Assembly (NCBI RefSeq): GCF_014197265.1
Contig: NZ_JACIFH010000001.1
Coordinates: 1,922,001 to 1,986,000, forward strand
Source of the DNA: Microbacterium invictum
Lineage (GTDB): Bacteria; Actinomycetota; Actinomycetes; Actinomycetales; Microbacteriaceae
DNA length: 64,000 nucleotides
Direction: 5' to 3'
The position numbers and the translations under genes are program-made. Within the stretch, counting starts at the first letter, position 1. Each line of letters begins with the position of its first letter. Under the pieces are notes generated by a model. The model was not told where the DNA came from and searched no databases. It was given only the letters and a program-made list of their open reading frames with translations. Shown here in pieces: positions 55,256 to 64,000 of this stretch.

Positions 55256-58200
55256 TCAGCTGACCGCGCGGCGGCGGCGTACCACCAGCCAGAGCCCGAG
55301 GCTCAGCAGCACAAGGCCGCCCACGCCCACGCCGATCGGCAGCGTCCCGCCGGTGGCCGGCATCGAGGGCTCCGCATCACCCGAGTCCACCGAGTCGTCC
55401 CCAGCGTCCACGGGTGGGTCGACCGGGTCAGCGCCGGGGTCGACCGGGTCAACGCCGGGGTCGACCGGCTCGACAGTGATCTCGGTGTAGGTGTTGGTCA
55501 CGGTGACCGCGTTGACGCCTTCGACGACCGTGATCTCCTCGGCGGAGATGGTGGTGTCGAGCGTGTACCCGGCGACCGCCGCAGCAGCGGCATCCTCGAC
55601 TACGGTGACAACCGTGCCGACAGGCAGGTCCTGCGGACCATCAACCACAGTGCCATCAGCGGGCAGGTTCACCACGACAGACTCGTCGACGCCGTCGACC
55701 GTCCACGACAGCGTCACCGGGAACTCGTCCGGGCCCTCACCCGACGGCAGACCCGCAACCGTCTTCGACAGCTCGATCGAACCCACCGGCGGCACCGGGA
55801 TCTCCGTGTACGTGTTCGTCACGATGACCGCGTTGACGCCTTCGACGACCGTGATCTCCTCGGCGGAGATGGTGGTGTCCAGCGTGTACCCGGCGACTGC
55901 CGCGGTAGCGGCGTCCTCGACCACGGTGACGACCGTGCCGACGGGCAGGTCCTGCGGACCATCGACCGACGTGCCGTCAGCAGGCAGGTTCACCACGACA
56001 GACTCGTCGACACCGTCGACCGTCCACGACAGCGTCACCGGGAACTCATCCGGCCCGAGATCCGACGGCAGACCCGCAACCGTCTTCGACAGCTCGATCG
56101 AACCCACCGGCGGCACCGGAATCTCCGTGTACGTGTTCGTCACCGTCACCGCGTTGACGCCTTCGACGACCGTCAGGTCGCTCTGCGTGATCGACAGGCC
56201 ATACCCGGCGACCGCCGCAGCCGCCGCGTCCTCCGCCACCGTGACGACCGTGCCGACAGGCAGGTCCTGCGGACCATCGACCACAGTGCCATCAGCAGGC
56301 AGATCGACGATCATCGAGTCAGCGACACCGTCGACCGTCCACGACAGCGTCACCGGGAACTCATCCGGGCCCTCACCCGACGGCAGACCCGCAACCGTCT
56401 TCGAGACCTCGATCGAACCCACCGGCGGCACCGGGATCTCCGTGTACGTGTTCGTCACGGTGACCGCGTTGACGCCTTCGACGACCGTCAGGTCGCTCTG
56501 CGTGATCGACAGGCCATACCCGGCGACCGCCGCAGCCGCCGCGTCCTCCGCCACCGTGACGACCGTGCCGACAGGCAGGTCCTGCGGACCATCGACCACA
56601 GTGCCATCAGCAGGCAGATCGACGATCATCGAGTCAGCGACACCGTCGACCGTCCACGACAGCGTCACCGGGAACTCATCCGGGCCCTCACCCGACGGCA
56701 GACCCGCAACCGTCTTCGAGACCTCGATCGAACCCACCGGCGGCACCGGAATCTCCGTGTACGTGTTCGTCACCGTCACCGCGTTGACGCCTTCGACGAC
56801 CGTCAGGTCGCTCTGCGTGATCGACAGGCCATACCCGGCGACCGCCGCAGCCGCCGCGTCCTCCGCCACCGTGACGACCGTGCCGACAGGCAGGTCCTGC
56901 GGACCATCGACCGACGTGCCGTCAGCAGGCAGGTCCACCACGACAGACTCGTCGACACCGTCGACCGTCCACGACAGCGTCACCGGGAACTCATCCGGCC
57001 CGAGATCCGACGGCAGACCCGCAACCGTCTTCGACAGCTCGATCGAGCCCACCGGGATCTCGGTGTAGGTGTTGGTGACCGTCACCACGTTCGCACCCTC
57101 GACCACCGTGATCTCCGCAGCGGAGATCGTCGTGTCCAGCGTGTACCCGGCAACAGCCGCGGCAGCGGCATCCTCGACCACCGTCACAACCGTGCCCACC
57201 GGCAGATTCTGCGGACCATCGACCACAGTGCCGTCAGCAGGCAGGTCCACGACGACAGACTCGTTGACACCGTCGACCGTCCACGACAGCGTCACCGGGA
57301 ACTCATCCGGCCCGAGATCCGACGGCAGACCCGCAACCGTCTTCGACAGCTCCACCGAACCCACCGGCACCGGCTCGTTGTAGAGACGGACCTCGGCGGA
57401 TTCACCGTCGGCAGCGACCTCGACCGGAGCGCTGGTCGCCTCGGCGACGTAGCCCGCCGGCGCACTGATCTCGTGCACGGTGTACGAACCGGGGGTGCTC
57501 ACGGTCGGCACCTCCGGATCGCCGCTCGAGACGTCGCGCAGTTTGCCGTCGATGGCGACCAGGCCGGACAAGACGACGTCGCCATCGGCGTCGCGCACCT
57601 CGAACACGCCACCATCGAGCAGCGCATCAGCGTCGACCGTGGACAGCTTGCTGATCTCCAGCGGGTACCCGTCGGTCGGGGTGATGGTGGTGCTCGTACC
57701 GCCGATCACGTTGGTGATGCCGACGTTGCGATCCCACTCGGCCAGGCGCACCTTGAAGAACAGCGCGACCGTCGTGCCGATGGTGAGGCGTCCGCGCTCG
57801 ATGGTCACCGTGTTGTCTGCAGCGTCGAATGTGACCTGGAGCGAGGTGCCCGGAATCGTGTACGGACCCGTGCCCGCGGTATTGCCGCTGGGCACGTCAG
57901 CGGGATTGACGAACCCGATGAACTCGAGCCCGGCAGGCAGCACGTCGACGATGTCGGTGACCATGCTGCTGAACGTGCCGTGCGGAATCATCTCGATGCG
58001 ATAGATGAACTCGTCCTCGACGAGTTCGCCGTCAGCGTCGATCTCGGCGCGCAGGTTGCTGGTGTAGCGGTCGTTGGCGCGGTCGTAGGCGCGCTTGCGC
58101 AACTCCATCTCGGTGCCGAACGTCGTCGCCGACGCCGACGAGCTCGACGTGTAGACATACTCGATGTCCGCGCCGCTGTAGGACGCGTTGTTGACGACGG

Positions 58201-60805
58201 TCATCGTCTGCTTCCCCACGAGCGGCTTGGTGGGCAGGGTGATCGTGACGGTGAACTGCCGGTTCGTGGCTGTTTCCGCCGCGAGGGAGTCAATCGCGTC
58301 GGCGAACTTCTCGTTGACGCGCCACTCGAGGTCGCCGTCGCCGTTCAGGGTGAGATCCCAGTACGTCGCGTCGAGGTCGTACGCCGACCCCCAACCCAGT
58401 CGATTCGGCGGGTACCACTCATACGTGACGACGATCCCGTCGGAGATCTCGCTGAGGTTAGCCTCGGTCACGTCGAACACGCTGTGGTCGACGAAGTCGG
58501 TGATGACCGACTTCGTGATGTCGCCGACGCCGTTGCCGACCGTGAACGTGAACGGCACGTCGACGGACTGACCGGACGTCGCCTGGATCGGTCCAGCGGG
58601 CGCGGTCTTGTTGAACGACTGGGCGTGATCGATCTCGGTGCCGGGAGCCTTCGGATCGATCAGTCGGTGCGTCACCGACTGTTCGACCGTGCGTGACGTC
58701 GAATCGGTGTACGTGAACGCGGCGGTGTTGCCCGGTCCACGGTAGATGGCGTCGGCCGTGTACGGGACGTCACCGCCGCTGGTGACGCGGGTGACACCGT
58801 CGAGGGTGGTGATCTCGGCCTTCGCCGTGATCGCCACCGCGGCCCCGGTCGCGTGACCGAGGTTGATGCGCAGCGTCTGCCCGTCCACCAGGTACTGGCC
58901 GGCATAGGCATCACCGGCGAAGGTGGTGGCGTCGACGGCACCCGTCGCCTCGGTCAGTGCGATACCCGAGGCGGAGAGGAACTCCGCATCCTCGGTCACC
59001 CACCGGGTGGTGGCGGGCAGCGTGTCGGTGACGATGACGTTGCTGGTGAGCGCATGGCGGGTGTCGGCGAGGCCGGCGAACGAGGTGAGGTCAGCCGAGA
59101 GGGTGTACGTCAATGGCACGGGAGTGACGAGGTCCCCGTCGTCATTCACATCGATCCGGGTGTTCTCGGGGAGGTTCGTGGTCTTGCCGAAGCTCGGCGT
59201 CGGGGCGGCCTCCCGCAGCTGCGTGGTCGCGGTCGTGCGGTGTCCGTCACCGGTGCCGGTGTACTGGAACCACGCCTCGTTGGTGGGCGAGTAGGTGATC
59301 TGGCTCTGGCTCACACCGGGTGTGATCTGGGCGACCGAGCGGATCGCGGCCTTGACCTGGATGGTCGCGGCGGTCGCGGTGTTCTTGCCCACGTTGACGA
59401 GCAGAGTCTGTCCGTCGACGAGGTACTGGCCCACGTAGTCGTCGCCGGCAAGCTGGGCGGCCGTGGTGCCGGGCGCAGCCGGTGTCAGGGTGATGCCGGT
59501 GGCGGTGATGAATGCGCCGTCGCCGGTCAGCCAGTGCACGCCGCTGGGCAGCACGTCACGGATGACGACATTGCGATCGAGGCTGAAGCGCCCGTCGGCG
59601 AAGGCCGCGAAGCCGGTGAGGTCGGCGGAGAGCGTATAGGTCACGGGTACGGGATCGACGAGAGTGCCGTCCGCGTTCACCTCGACGGTGACCGGGCCGG
59701 GCACGCTGCTGGTCTTGCCGAACAGCTGACCGGGGTTCGGCCGCGGCTCGGCCGGAACGGTCGTACCGATGGTGGTGCTCGTCGTGTGCTCGACGAGGTT
59801 GACGGTGGCGGTGTTGCCCAGCGCGACGTTGACGTTTCCGCCATCACCGGCCGCGATGATGGGCTCGGCCTGGGTCTGCAGCTGCGCACGCAGGGCAGCG
59901 GTGTCGGCGATCTTCGCCTTGTACGTGAACGTGTACTGCGAGTTGGCTTCGGCTTCGAACGTGTAGTCCCAACCGGTTCCGCTGATGTCGGGCAGGCCGC
60001 TGAGGGCGGTCACCTCGGGGTTGAAGTCATTGTCGTCCCGCACGGTCTTGCTGCCGGTCAGCGAACCGGGCACGAGGGTGAGGTGGGCGCCGAGCGCGTC
60101 GGCGATCGTGACGTCGCGCGCCTCCTTGCTGTCGACGGTGATCGTGTAGACGATCTCGGCGGCGGCCAGTGCGGTCTCGTCGATGACGATCTGCCCGGTT
60201 GCCGTGTCGTACGACACCGTTCCTGCGGGCAGGGCGGGCGAGAAGCCGGGGCTGGTCTTGGCCGACCGGGTGGTCGTCGGCTGCGGCTGGTCACCCGGCT
60301 TGGTGACGATGATCTCCTGGGTGGAGCCTTCACCGGCGCCCCAGGTGAGCTCGCGCACGTCGGTGGTGCCGACGATGTCGAGCACGAACTTGAGGTCGAG
60401 CTGACCCTGATTGATGTCGGTGGGGAACGGGTCGGCAAACGTGATGACCAGGTTGCCCTCGTCGTCGAGAGCGAGGCCCGCCACGGCGGTGTTTCCCGGT
60501 GGCACCACGAGCGCCGCGGCGGGGATGGTCACGCCGTCCGGCACCTCGACCACCGAGACCTGGCCGTCGTTCATGCTGCCGTAGCCGATCGCCAGGTCGT
60601 ACTCTGTCCCGCTCTCGAACACGGGCAGCCCGTTGTGCGAGTTTCCGCTTTCGGGTGTGATGACGATCACCGAGCCACCGGCAGCCATCGCCGGCGCGGC
60701 GAGCCCTCCGACGCTCAGGAGCACTGCGAGTACTCCGGCCAGGAACGCGAACAGACGCGGCCGTCGTCGAGGTTCGGAAGATGCGGAAAGTGCGTATGTA
60801 GACAT
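55256..60805 (-). CDS. sortase-type cell-wall surface protein with tandem repeats
   Basis: About 1,849 residues. The signal peptide (LFAFLAGVLAVLLSVGGLAAPAMA) is cleaved near 43. The N-terminal 1,000 residues contain repeated large domains with SFGKTTNLPENTR/LFGKTSSVPGP starts (DUF11-like or isopeptide-type adhesin modules). A SpaA/Cna-B-like prealbumin domain follows at about 1047-1145 (LEISKLSTVDADALLDGG...VHEISAPAGY). Six tandem modules of about 105 residues run over 1148-1778 (ELSKTVAGLPS... VTNTYTEI, DUF5979-like). The C-terminus is SMPATGG, a hydrophobic helix (LPIGVGVGGLVLLSLGLWLV) and VRRRRAVS. The sorting motif is MPATG and not LPxTG. ATG 60805 has GGGAG upstream; ATG 60808 is an alternative. 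Predicted adhesin or pilus-like stalk. Confidence 0.9.
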   Translation of the reverse strand: MSTYALSASSEPRRRPRLFAFLAGVLAVLLSVGGLAAPAMAAGGSVIVITPESGNSHNGLPVFESGTEYDLAIGYGSMNDGQVSVVEVPDGVTIPAAALVVPPGNTAVAGLALDDEGNLVITFADPFPTDINQGQLDLKFVLDIVGTTDVRELTWGAGEGSTQEIIVTKPGDQPQPTTTRSAKTSPGFSPALPAGTVSYDTATGQIVIDETALAAAEIVYTITVDSKEARDVTIADALGAHLTLVPGSLTGSKTVRDDNDFNPEVTALSGLPDISGTGWDYTFEAEANSQYTFTYKAKIADTAALRAQLQTQAEPIIAAGDGGNVNVALGNTATVNLVEHTTSTTIGTTVPAEPRPNPGQLFGKTSSVPGPVTVEVNADGTLVDPVPVTYTLSADLTGFAAFADGRFSLDRNVVIRDVLPSGVHWLTGDGAFITATGITLTPAAPGTTAAQLAGDDYVGQYLVDGQTLLVNVGKNTATAATIQVKAAIRSVAQITPGVSQSQITYSPTNEAWFQYTGTGDGHRTTATTQLREAAPTPSFGKTTNLPENTRIDVNDDGDLVTPVPLTYTLSADLTSFAGLADTRHALTSNVIVTDTLPATTRWVTEDAEFLSASGIALTEATGAVDATTFAGDAYAGQYLVDGQTLRINLGHATGAAVAITAKAEITTLDGVTRVTSGGDVPYTADAIYRGPGNTAAFTYTDSTSRTVEQSVTHRLIDPKAPGTEIDHAQSFNKTAPAGPIQATSGQSVDVPFTFTVGNGVGDITKSVITDFVDHSVFDVTEANLSEISDGIVVTYEWYPPNRLGWGSAYDLDATYWDLTLNGDGDLEWRVNEKFADAIDSLAAETATNRQFTVTITLPTKPLVGKQTMTVVNNASYSGADIEYVYTSSSSASATTFGTEMELRKRAYDRANDRYTSNLRAEIDADGELVEDEFIYRIEMIPHGTFSSMVTDIVDVLPAGLEFIGFVNPADVPSGNTAGTGPYTIPGTSLQVTFDAADNTVTIERGRLTIGTTVALFFKVRLAEWDRNVGITNVIGGTSTTITPTDGYPLEISKLSTVDADALLDGGVFEVRDADGDVVLSGLVAIDGKLRDVSSGDPEVPTVSTPGSYTVHEISAPAGYVAEATSAPVEVAADGESAEVRLYNEPVPVGSVELSKTVAGLPSDLGPDEFPVTLSWTVDGVNESVVVDLPADGTVVDGPQNLPVGTVVTVVEDAAAAAVAGYTLDTTISAAEITVVEGANVVTVTNTYTEIPVGSIELSKTVAGLPSDLGPDEFPVTLSWTVDGVDESVVVDLPADGTSVDGPQDLPVGTVVTVAEDAAAAAVAGYGLSITQSDLTVVEGVNAVTVTNTYTEIPVPPVGSIEVSKTVAGLPSGEGPDEFPVTLSWTVDGVADSMIVDLPADGTVVDGPQDLPVGTVVTVAEDAAAAAVAGYGLSITQSDLTVVEGVNAVTVTNTYTEIPVPPVGSIEVSKTVAGLPSGEGPDEFPVTLSWTVDGVADSMIVDLPADGTVVDGPQDLPVGTVVTVAEDAAAAAVAGYGLSITQSDLTVVEGVNAVTVTNTYTEIPVPPVGSIELSKTVAGLPSDLGPDEFPVTLSWTVDGVDESVVVNLPADGTSVDGPQDLPVGTVVTVVEDAATAAVAGYTLDTTISAEEITVVEGVNAVIVTNTYTEIPVPPVGSIELSKTVAGLPSGEGPDEFPVTLSWTVDGVDESVVVNLPADGTVVDGPQDLPVGTVVTVVEDAAAAAVAGYTLDTTISAEEITVVEGVNAVTVTNTYTEITVEPVDPGVDPVDPGADPVDPPVDAGDDSVDSGDAEPSMPATGGTLPIGVGVGGLVLLSLGLWLVVRRRRAVS
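55470..57370. repeat. six tandem repeats of about 315 bp in the surface-protein gene
   Basis: Units repeat with a period of about 315-321 bp. GTGTACGTGTTCGTCAC recurs near 55806, 56127, 56442 and 56757. Units three and four (56127-56441 and 56442-56756) are almost identical in DNA, pointing to a recent duplication. The other units differ in blocks. Confidence 0.88.
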
Positions 60806-60808
60806 CAT

Positions 60809-61092
60809 TCTCCCAGTGCGTGGATGCCGGGGAGCGCGCCACAGCGACCTTCGGCGCAGCGCATGCCTATCGGCGATGCGTCAGACGACGTCAGGTGGCC
60901 AGACCAAGAACCTTCGGCCCTCCCGGCCGTCGGATACTTCTCCCCCAGTGCGACGAGGGGTGGCCGGGTCGGCGCACGCCTCGTTGATCTGTTCTCACCG
61001 TATCCAGCCGATGACCGCCGTCAGGACCTTTTCCTGTGTAATCGGACGCATTCGAGGCGAATTCACCCCCGAACTCACCCCTCCTCGTTCGG
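60809..61092. promoter_or_regulatory. upstream region of the surface-protein gene
   Basis: About 285 bp with no gene, between the LuxR-type gene and the surface-protein gene (both minus). It carries GGATGCCGG at 60822-60830 and a GGCC-rich inverted repeat near 60,915. It presumably holds the surface-protein promoter; no element could be fixed. Confidence 0.35.
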
Positions 61093-62550
61093 TCAGAGGA
61101 GGCCGCGACGGTGCCCTTCGCGGATTGCATCCGCTTTCGTGTTCACCTCGAACTTGCGGTACAGCGAGCGCTGATGCGACTTGACCGTATTGACCGACAC
61201 GAACAGGCGCTGGGCGATCTCTGTGCGCGTCGCCCCCTGTGCGAGCGCGGCAAGCACCTCGACCTCACGCGCAGACACCGCCACCGTGGGAGCCGGCCAA
61301 CCCTCGACGGTCAGTGCCGCACGCGCAGAGAGCGCCGGGGCAACGCTGTTGAGCAGCGCATAGGCGAACCCGTCGATATGCGGAGCCGCGCGGGTGAGCG
61401 CCTCGTGCGCGGCGGCAGCGTCGCCACGCGCGTCATGCGCGAACGCAGCGACGACCAGCCGCAGATTCTCGGTCTGCGGCAGAACCCACGGTCGGTCGGC
61501 TCCCGCCTCGGCAAGCTCAGCACCGCGGTCGGCGTCACCGGTCACCGTCGCCCACAGTGCGCCCAGCACGCTGACCCGGGTTGCGACGGCGATGTCCTCG
61601 TCGCGCGGCGCTTCGCCGGCCAGGATCGCGTCGATCATCCGGACGGCGGGCAGCGTGACACCGGGAATCCCAGTCCCCTCGGCACCGATGAGACCCATGG
61701 CATCGAACTGATCGATGCGAGCGCGCAGTGCACCGCGCTGGCCCGAGATGACGCCGAGCCGATGGGTCGCGGTGACATAGAAGGGCCAGAGTTCGTGCAT
61801 CGCGGGAATCGGTATCGCGAGCAGTTCGCCGAACGCCTCCTCCGCCTCGATGTCGGGGCGCAGCAGTGCGCACACGAGCCGCTCGTCGACATCGAGCAGG
61901 TCCTCAGCCCAGCTGCTGGTGCGCGGCACGGCCTGCGCCGCTTCGCACCGGGCCTGGGCTTGAGCACGGTCGCCGTGAAGCGCGTGGATGATCGCCGACC
62001 GCAGGTGCGCGTCACGGTTGAAGAATGCCAGCGCGGGCGACGTGGGGTACACCAGCGACTTGTCGAACATCGCGAGGGCGGCAGTGAATTCGCCGGCGAG
62101 CATGGCGGTCACCCCGGCCTGGAGGACAGCGAAGGCACGCAGCCCCCGTGAGGGATCGACCAGGTGGATCGCGGGCGCACGGATCACCTCGAGGTCGCGC
62201 AAGATCTTGAGGGCGCCCACGGGGTCGCCGTTCAGCCGCAGGCCCGCGGCGCGGGCGAACGCGACCATGTCGCGCTGAACCGGATCGCCGGTGTCTGCCG
62301 CATCGACGGGCAACCCGCGGGGCGTCATCATCTGCAGCATGAGCGTGCCCGGGTCGACCCATTCGGGATCGGCCTCGCCACCGTGATCGGCCATCATCTG
62401 CAGCTCCGAGGAGTGCATGCCAAACCACAACTCGAGCGGATGCCGCGACAGCAGCACCGCGAACGCATCCCCATCGCCGCGTCTCATCGCCGCACGCGCC
62501 GTTTCGACGACATCAGTCATATCCGCGACATCGGTCATATCCGACACCAT
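61093..62550 (-). CDS. LuxR-family transcriptional regulator
   Basis: A 485-residue regulator. The C-terminal DNA-binding domain has the LuxR/GerE HTH, SAREVEVLAALAQGATRTEIAQRLFVSVNTVKSHQRSLYRKF (about 425-465). The N-terminal 400 residues are alpha-helical and TPR-like (AGVTAMLAGEFTAALAMFDKSL, IIHALHGDRAQAQARCEAAQ), like LAL/MalT-type regulators but without an N-terminal ATPase P-loop. It lies directly upstream of the surface-protein gene on the same strand, about 285 bp away, so it may control it. The N-terminus MVSDMTDVADMTDVVE repeats MTDV; the start could be one of several nearby Met codons. Confidence 0.85.
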   Translation of the reverse strand: MVSDMTDVADMTDVVETARAAMRRGDGDAFAVLLSRHPLELWFGMHSSELQMMADHGGEADPEWVDPGTLMLQMMTPRGLPVDAADTGDPVQRDMVAFARAAGLRLNGDPVGALKILRDLEVIRAPAIHLVDPSRGLRAFAVLQAGVTAMLAGEFTAALAMFDKSLVYPTSPALAFFNRDAHLRSAIIHALHGDRAQAQARCEAAQAVPRTSSWAEDLLDVDERLVCALLRPDIEAEEAFGELLAIPIPAMHELWPFYVTATHRLGVISGQRGALRARIDQFDAMGLIGAEGTGIPGVTLPAVRMIDAILAGEAPRDEDIAVATRVSVLGALWATVTGDADRGAELAEAGADRPWVLPQTENLRLVVAAFAHDARGDAAAAHEALTRAAPHIDGFAYALLNSVAPALSARAALTVEGWPAPTVAVSAREVEVLAALAQGATRTEIAQRLFVSVNTVKSHQRSLYRKFEVNTKADAIREGHRRGLL

Positions 62551-62851
62551 TGCCCCGCATCCCGTCCTTGCGTCATGGCTCTCCCCGCCACCTCGACGCT
62601 ATCGAAAGTTGCGACAGACGCGGAATCCGCGACGGTGACCCCGCGGGCATTTCCGCCGCGCGCCACGGGGCTTGTGGGCGGGGAGCGCGCGGAGGATGAT
62701 GGGCCGCGCACACGGCATGCGGGGGCAGCGATCGCGGTGACGCGGGGCCTGAGCGCGAGGTATCAGCGGCGCATGCTCACCACTCTTCGGAGTGACCACA
62801 GAGTGCGCGATCTGGGCGCGCTCATCCGGTCCCCATGGCGAAAGGGGCACC
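62551..62851. promoter_or_regulatory. divergent region LuxR-type gene / unknown large gene
   Basis: About 300 bp without a gene. CGCGGA-A-TCCGCG (62619-62631) is a perfect inverted repeat and a possible operator. No -35/-10 pair is clear. Confidence 0.4.
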
Positions 62852-64000
62852 ATGAGCCTCTGGGATTCCCTGTCGGGCGAAGGCGGCGGCGCGGACCGAC
62901 TGCGGCCCCTGCTCGAGCAGCTGACAGACGCGGTCACCACCTCAACCGAGACCGATGAGTTCGGCACGTGGGATGTCGTCTCGGTCACGCAGAGCCTCAC
63001 AGACCTCCCCGGCCTCGACCTCACCACCGGCGGCCTGGGCGGGGCGGGGTCGATCCTCGAGCTGCGCGACCCGAACGTCACAGTCGCCGTCGGCACGCTG
63101 CCGGCCCCGGCATCCGCATGGCGCGTCATCATCACAGCCCCGCTGGCGGCCATCAAGGTGCCGGGACTCGTGGGCGCGAAACTCGATGCGCAGGGCCAGC
63201 TGATCCCCGACCCCGCCTTCCCGGACGTGGTCTTCGTCGTGCCGCAGCTGCGGCTGCGCGTCATGCAGCTCGCGGGCCAGTCGGTCGCGGTCACGCTGCT
63301 GTCGGCGACCACGACGGCCGGCGGCGGCACCGACGACATCTACGAGTTCGTCCGCATGGAACCGCCGTACGCGCTGATCGGCCCCGGCTCTGTCGTCGGG
63401 TTCGCGTACCGCAGCGCCGTGCTCGACCTGTCGGGCAGCGCGGGGCCGTCGGGCGTGCCGGCCGAAGCACGCGTGCAGCCCGACGCCTGGCAGGGACTGT
63501 TCCTGCCCGAAGTGCGGCTGTTCGTCGCCCCCGATGGGCTCGAAGGCATCGCGGTCAGCGCCGGAGTGCGCAACCTCTGGATCGGCGTCGGCGCGCACGC
63601 CGGCGTCACCGGAACCTTCGAAGCCGAAGTCGTCAACCGCGGGGCCTCGCCGCGCATCCACGTGCGCTTCCGCGGCGCGGGCGGGCGCTACATCGCCGAC
63701 CCCGGCCCCGGCACGGCGCTGCTGCCCGAGCACAGCGAGATCGTCGTCGACACCGAGGGCGGCATCGCGCCGGTCGAGGTGTCGATCCGCGTGGGCTCCG
63801 ACCTCGTCGAGGACGACCGCCGGCCCATCGTGACGCCGGCCACCGGCACACTCACCGTCACCGTGACCGTCGACGACGCGGGCCCGTCGCCGGCGACCGT
63901 GCGCACCATCACCGTGCAGCGAGATACGACTCCGGATGCCGGTGGTGCCGGCGGCTCGGCGGGTTCGACCACGCAGGTGCGCCCGACCCAGCGCGGCACC
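62852..64000 (+). CDS. large protein of unknown function, 3' end outside window
   Basis: An open frame of 383 codons runs from ATG 62852 past the right edge without a stop. AAGGGG lies 4 nt before the ATG. The protein begins MSLWDSLSGEGGGADRLRPL and is rich in Gly, Val, Thr and Pro. Many short beta-strand-like stretches (VVFVVPQLRLRVMQL, VEVSIRVGSDLVEDD) alternate with loops, and a Ser/Gly/Thr-rich part comes at the end. There is no signal peptide or membrane segment. Codon usage (G/C in third position, GAC/GTC/CTG preferred) supports coding. I do not recognise the family. It is divergent from the LuxR-type gene, which may regulate it. Confidence 0.8.
   Translation, partial: MSLWDSLSGEGGGADRLRPLLEQLTDAVTTSTETDEFGTWDVVSVTQSLTDLPGLDLTTGGLGGAGSILELRDPNVTVAVGTLPAPASAWRVIITAPLAAIKVPGLVGAKLDAQGQLIPDPAFPDVVFVVPQLRLRVMQLAGQSVAVTLLSATTTAGGGTDDIYEFVRMEPPYALIGPGSVVGFAYRSAVLDLSGSAGPSGVPAEARVQPDAWQGLFLPEVRLFVAPDGLEGIAVSAGVRNLWIGVGAHAGVTGTFEAEVVNRGASPRIHVRFRGAGGRYIADPGPGTALLPEHSEIVVDTEGGIAPVEVSIRVGSDLVEDDRRPIVTPATGTLTVTVTVDDAGPSPATVRTITVQRDTTPDAGGAGGSAGSTTQVRPTQRGT

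Noticed and set aside
55470..57370. CRISPR-like regularly spaced repeats
   Set aside because: The period is about 315 bp and the repeats are in-frame coding modules without spacers.
55208..58696. Long plus-strand frame with Arg/His/Asp repeats (1,162 codons)
   Set aside because: It is an antisense shadow of the surface-protein gene. Its repeats mirror the repeat modules and the composition (Arg-His-Asp) is not protein-like.
58853..61174. Second long plus-strand frame (773 codons)
   Set aside because: Antisense to the surface-protein gene, Gly/Val/Arg-rich and without a ribosome site. GC-rich genes routinely leave such open antisense frames.

Overview
The window is high-GC actinobacterial DNA, most likely from Microbacterium or a close Microbacteriaceae relative. 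Third codon positions are almost all G or C. The ribosomal and cell-wall cluster rplM-rpsI-glmM ... coaA ... glmS is recognisable on the minus strand, rpsI carries a long acidic N-terminal extension, and proteins have sortase or lipoprotein anchoring. No rRNA, tRNA, CRISPR array or prophage was seen.

Layout. 1-636 is the tail of an AMP-forming ligase without its C-terminal lobe. 659-2509 is glmS. From about 2.5 to 46.2 kb lies a large surface-polysaccharide locus, placed between glmS and coaA, which are close neighbours in many actinobacteria. It contains: a priming glycosyl-phosphotransferase behind an array of TTGGGGA repeats (2.6-4.6 kb); an MFS transporter, two membrane-anchored proteins, a GT2 and a polysaccharide deacetylase (5-9.6 kb); VanZ-like and secreted beta-helix genes (9.6-11.8 kb); an acyltransferase, two divergent Wzz-like proteins, an O-antigen ligase/Wzy-like protein, a GT2 and a GT4 (11.8-17.7 kb); and an asparagine-synthase-like protein (17.8-19.5 kb). 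A GMC oxidoreductase with a frameshift follows (19.7-21.4 kb). An IS21-family element (21,554-24,145) splits an aldo/keto reductase and leaves a 6-bp target duplication. A long minus-strand operon then runs from 39,580 down to the reductase: NDP-sugar genes, GT4s, a Wzx flippase, and an acyl ligase / PLP decarboxylase / acyl carrier protein trio. A giant secreted protein with DUF4082 and SbsA-like Ig modules (39.6-45.4 kb) and a WbpD-like acetyltransferase close the locus.

From 46.2 kb the core resumes: coaA, a Ppx/GppA phosphatase, a VapBC-type pair, a lipoprotein, a conserved hypothetical, a heptad-repeat membrane protein, glmM, rpsI and rplM. Next come a 1,849-residue sortase-type surface protein with six tandem repeats, a LuxR-type regulator, and a large gene of unknown function that runs off the right edge.

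How it works together (inference). GlmS and GlmM feed UDP-GlcNAc. The Gfo/Idh, DegT and hexapeptide genes convert an NDP-sugar to an acetamido-uronic acid or aminosugar. The glycosyltransferases build a repeat unit on undecaprenyl phosphate, and Wzx, Wzy and the Wzz-like proteins export and polymerise it. The ligase/decarboxylase/ACP trio may make a carrier-bound aminoacyl decoration, by analogy with the BtrI/BtrK step of butirosin biosynthesis; this is the most interesting possible new function here. Two genes of the locus are visibly broken in this sequence (GMC frameshift, IS insertion in the reductase), so the glycan may be altered in this strain.
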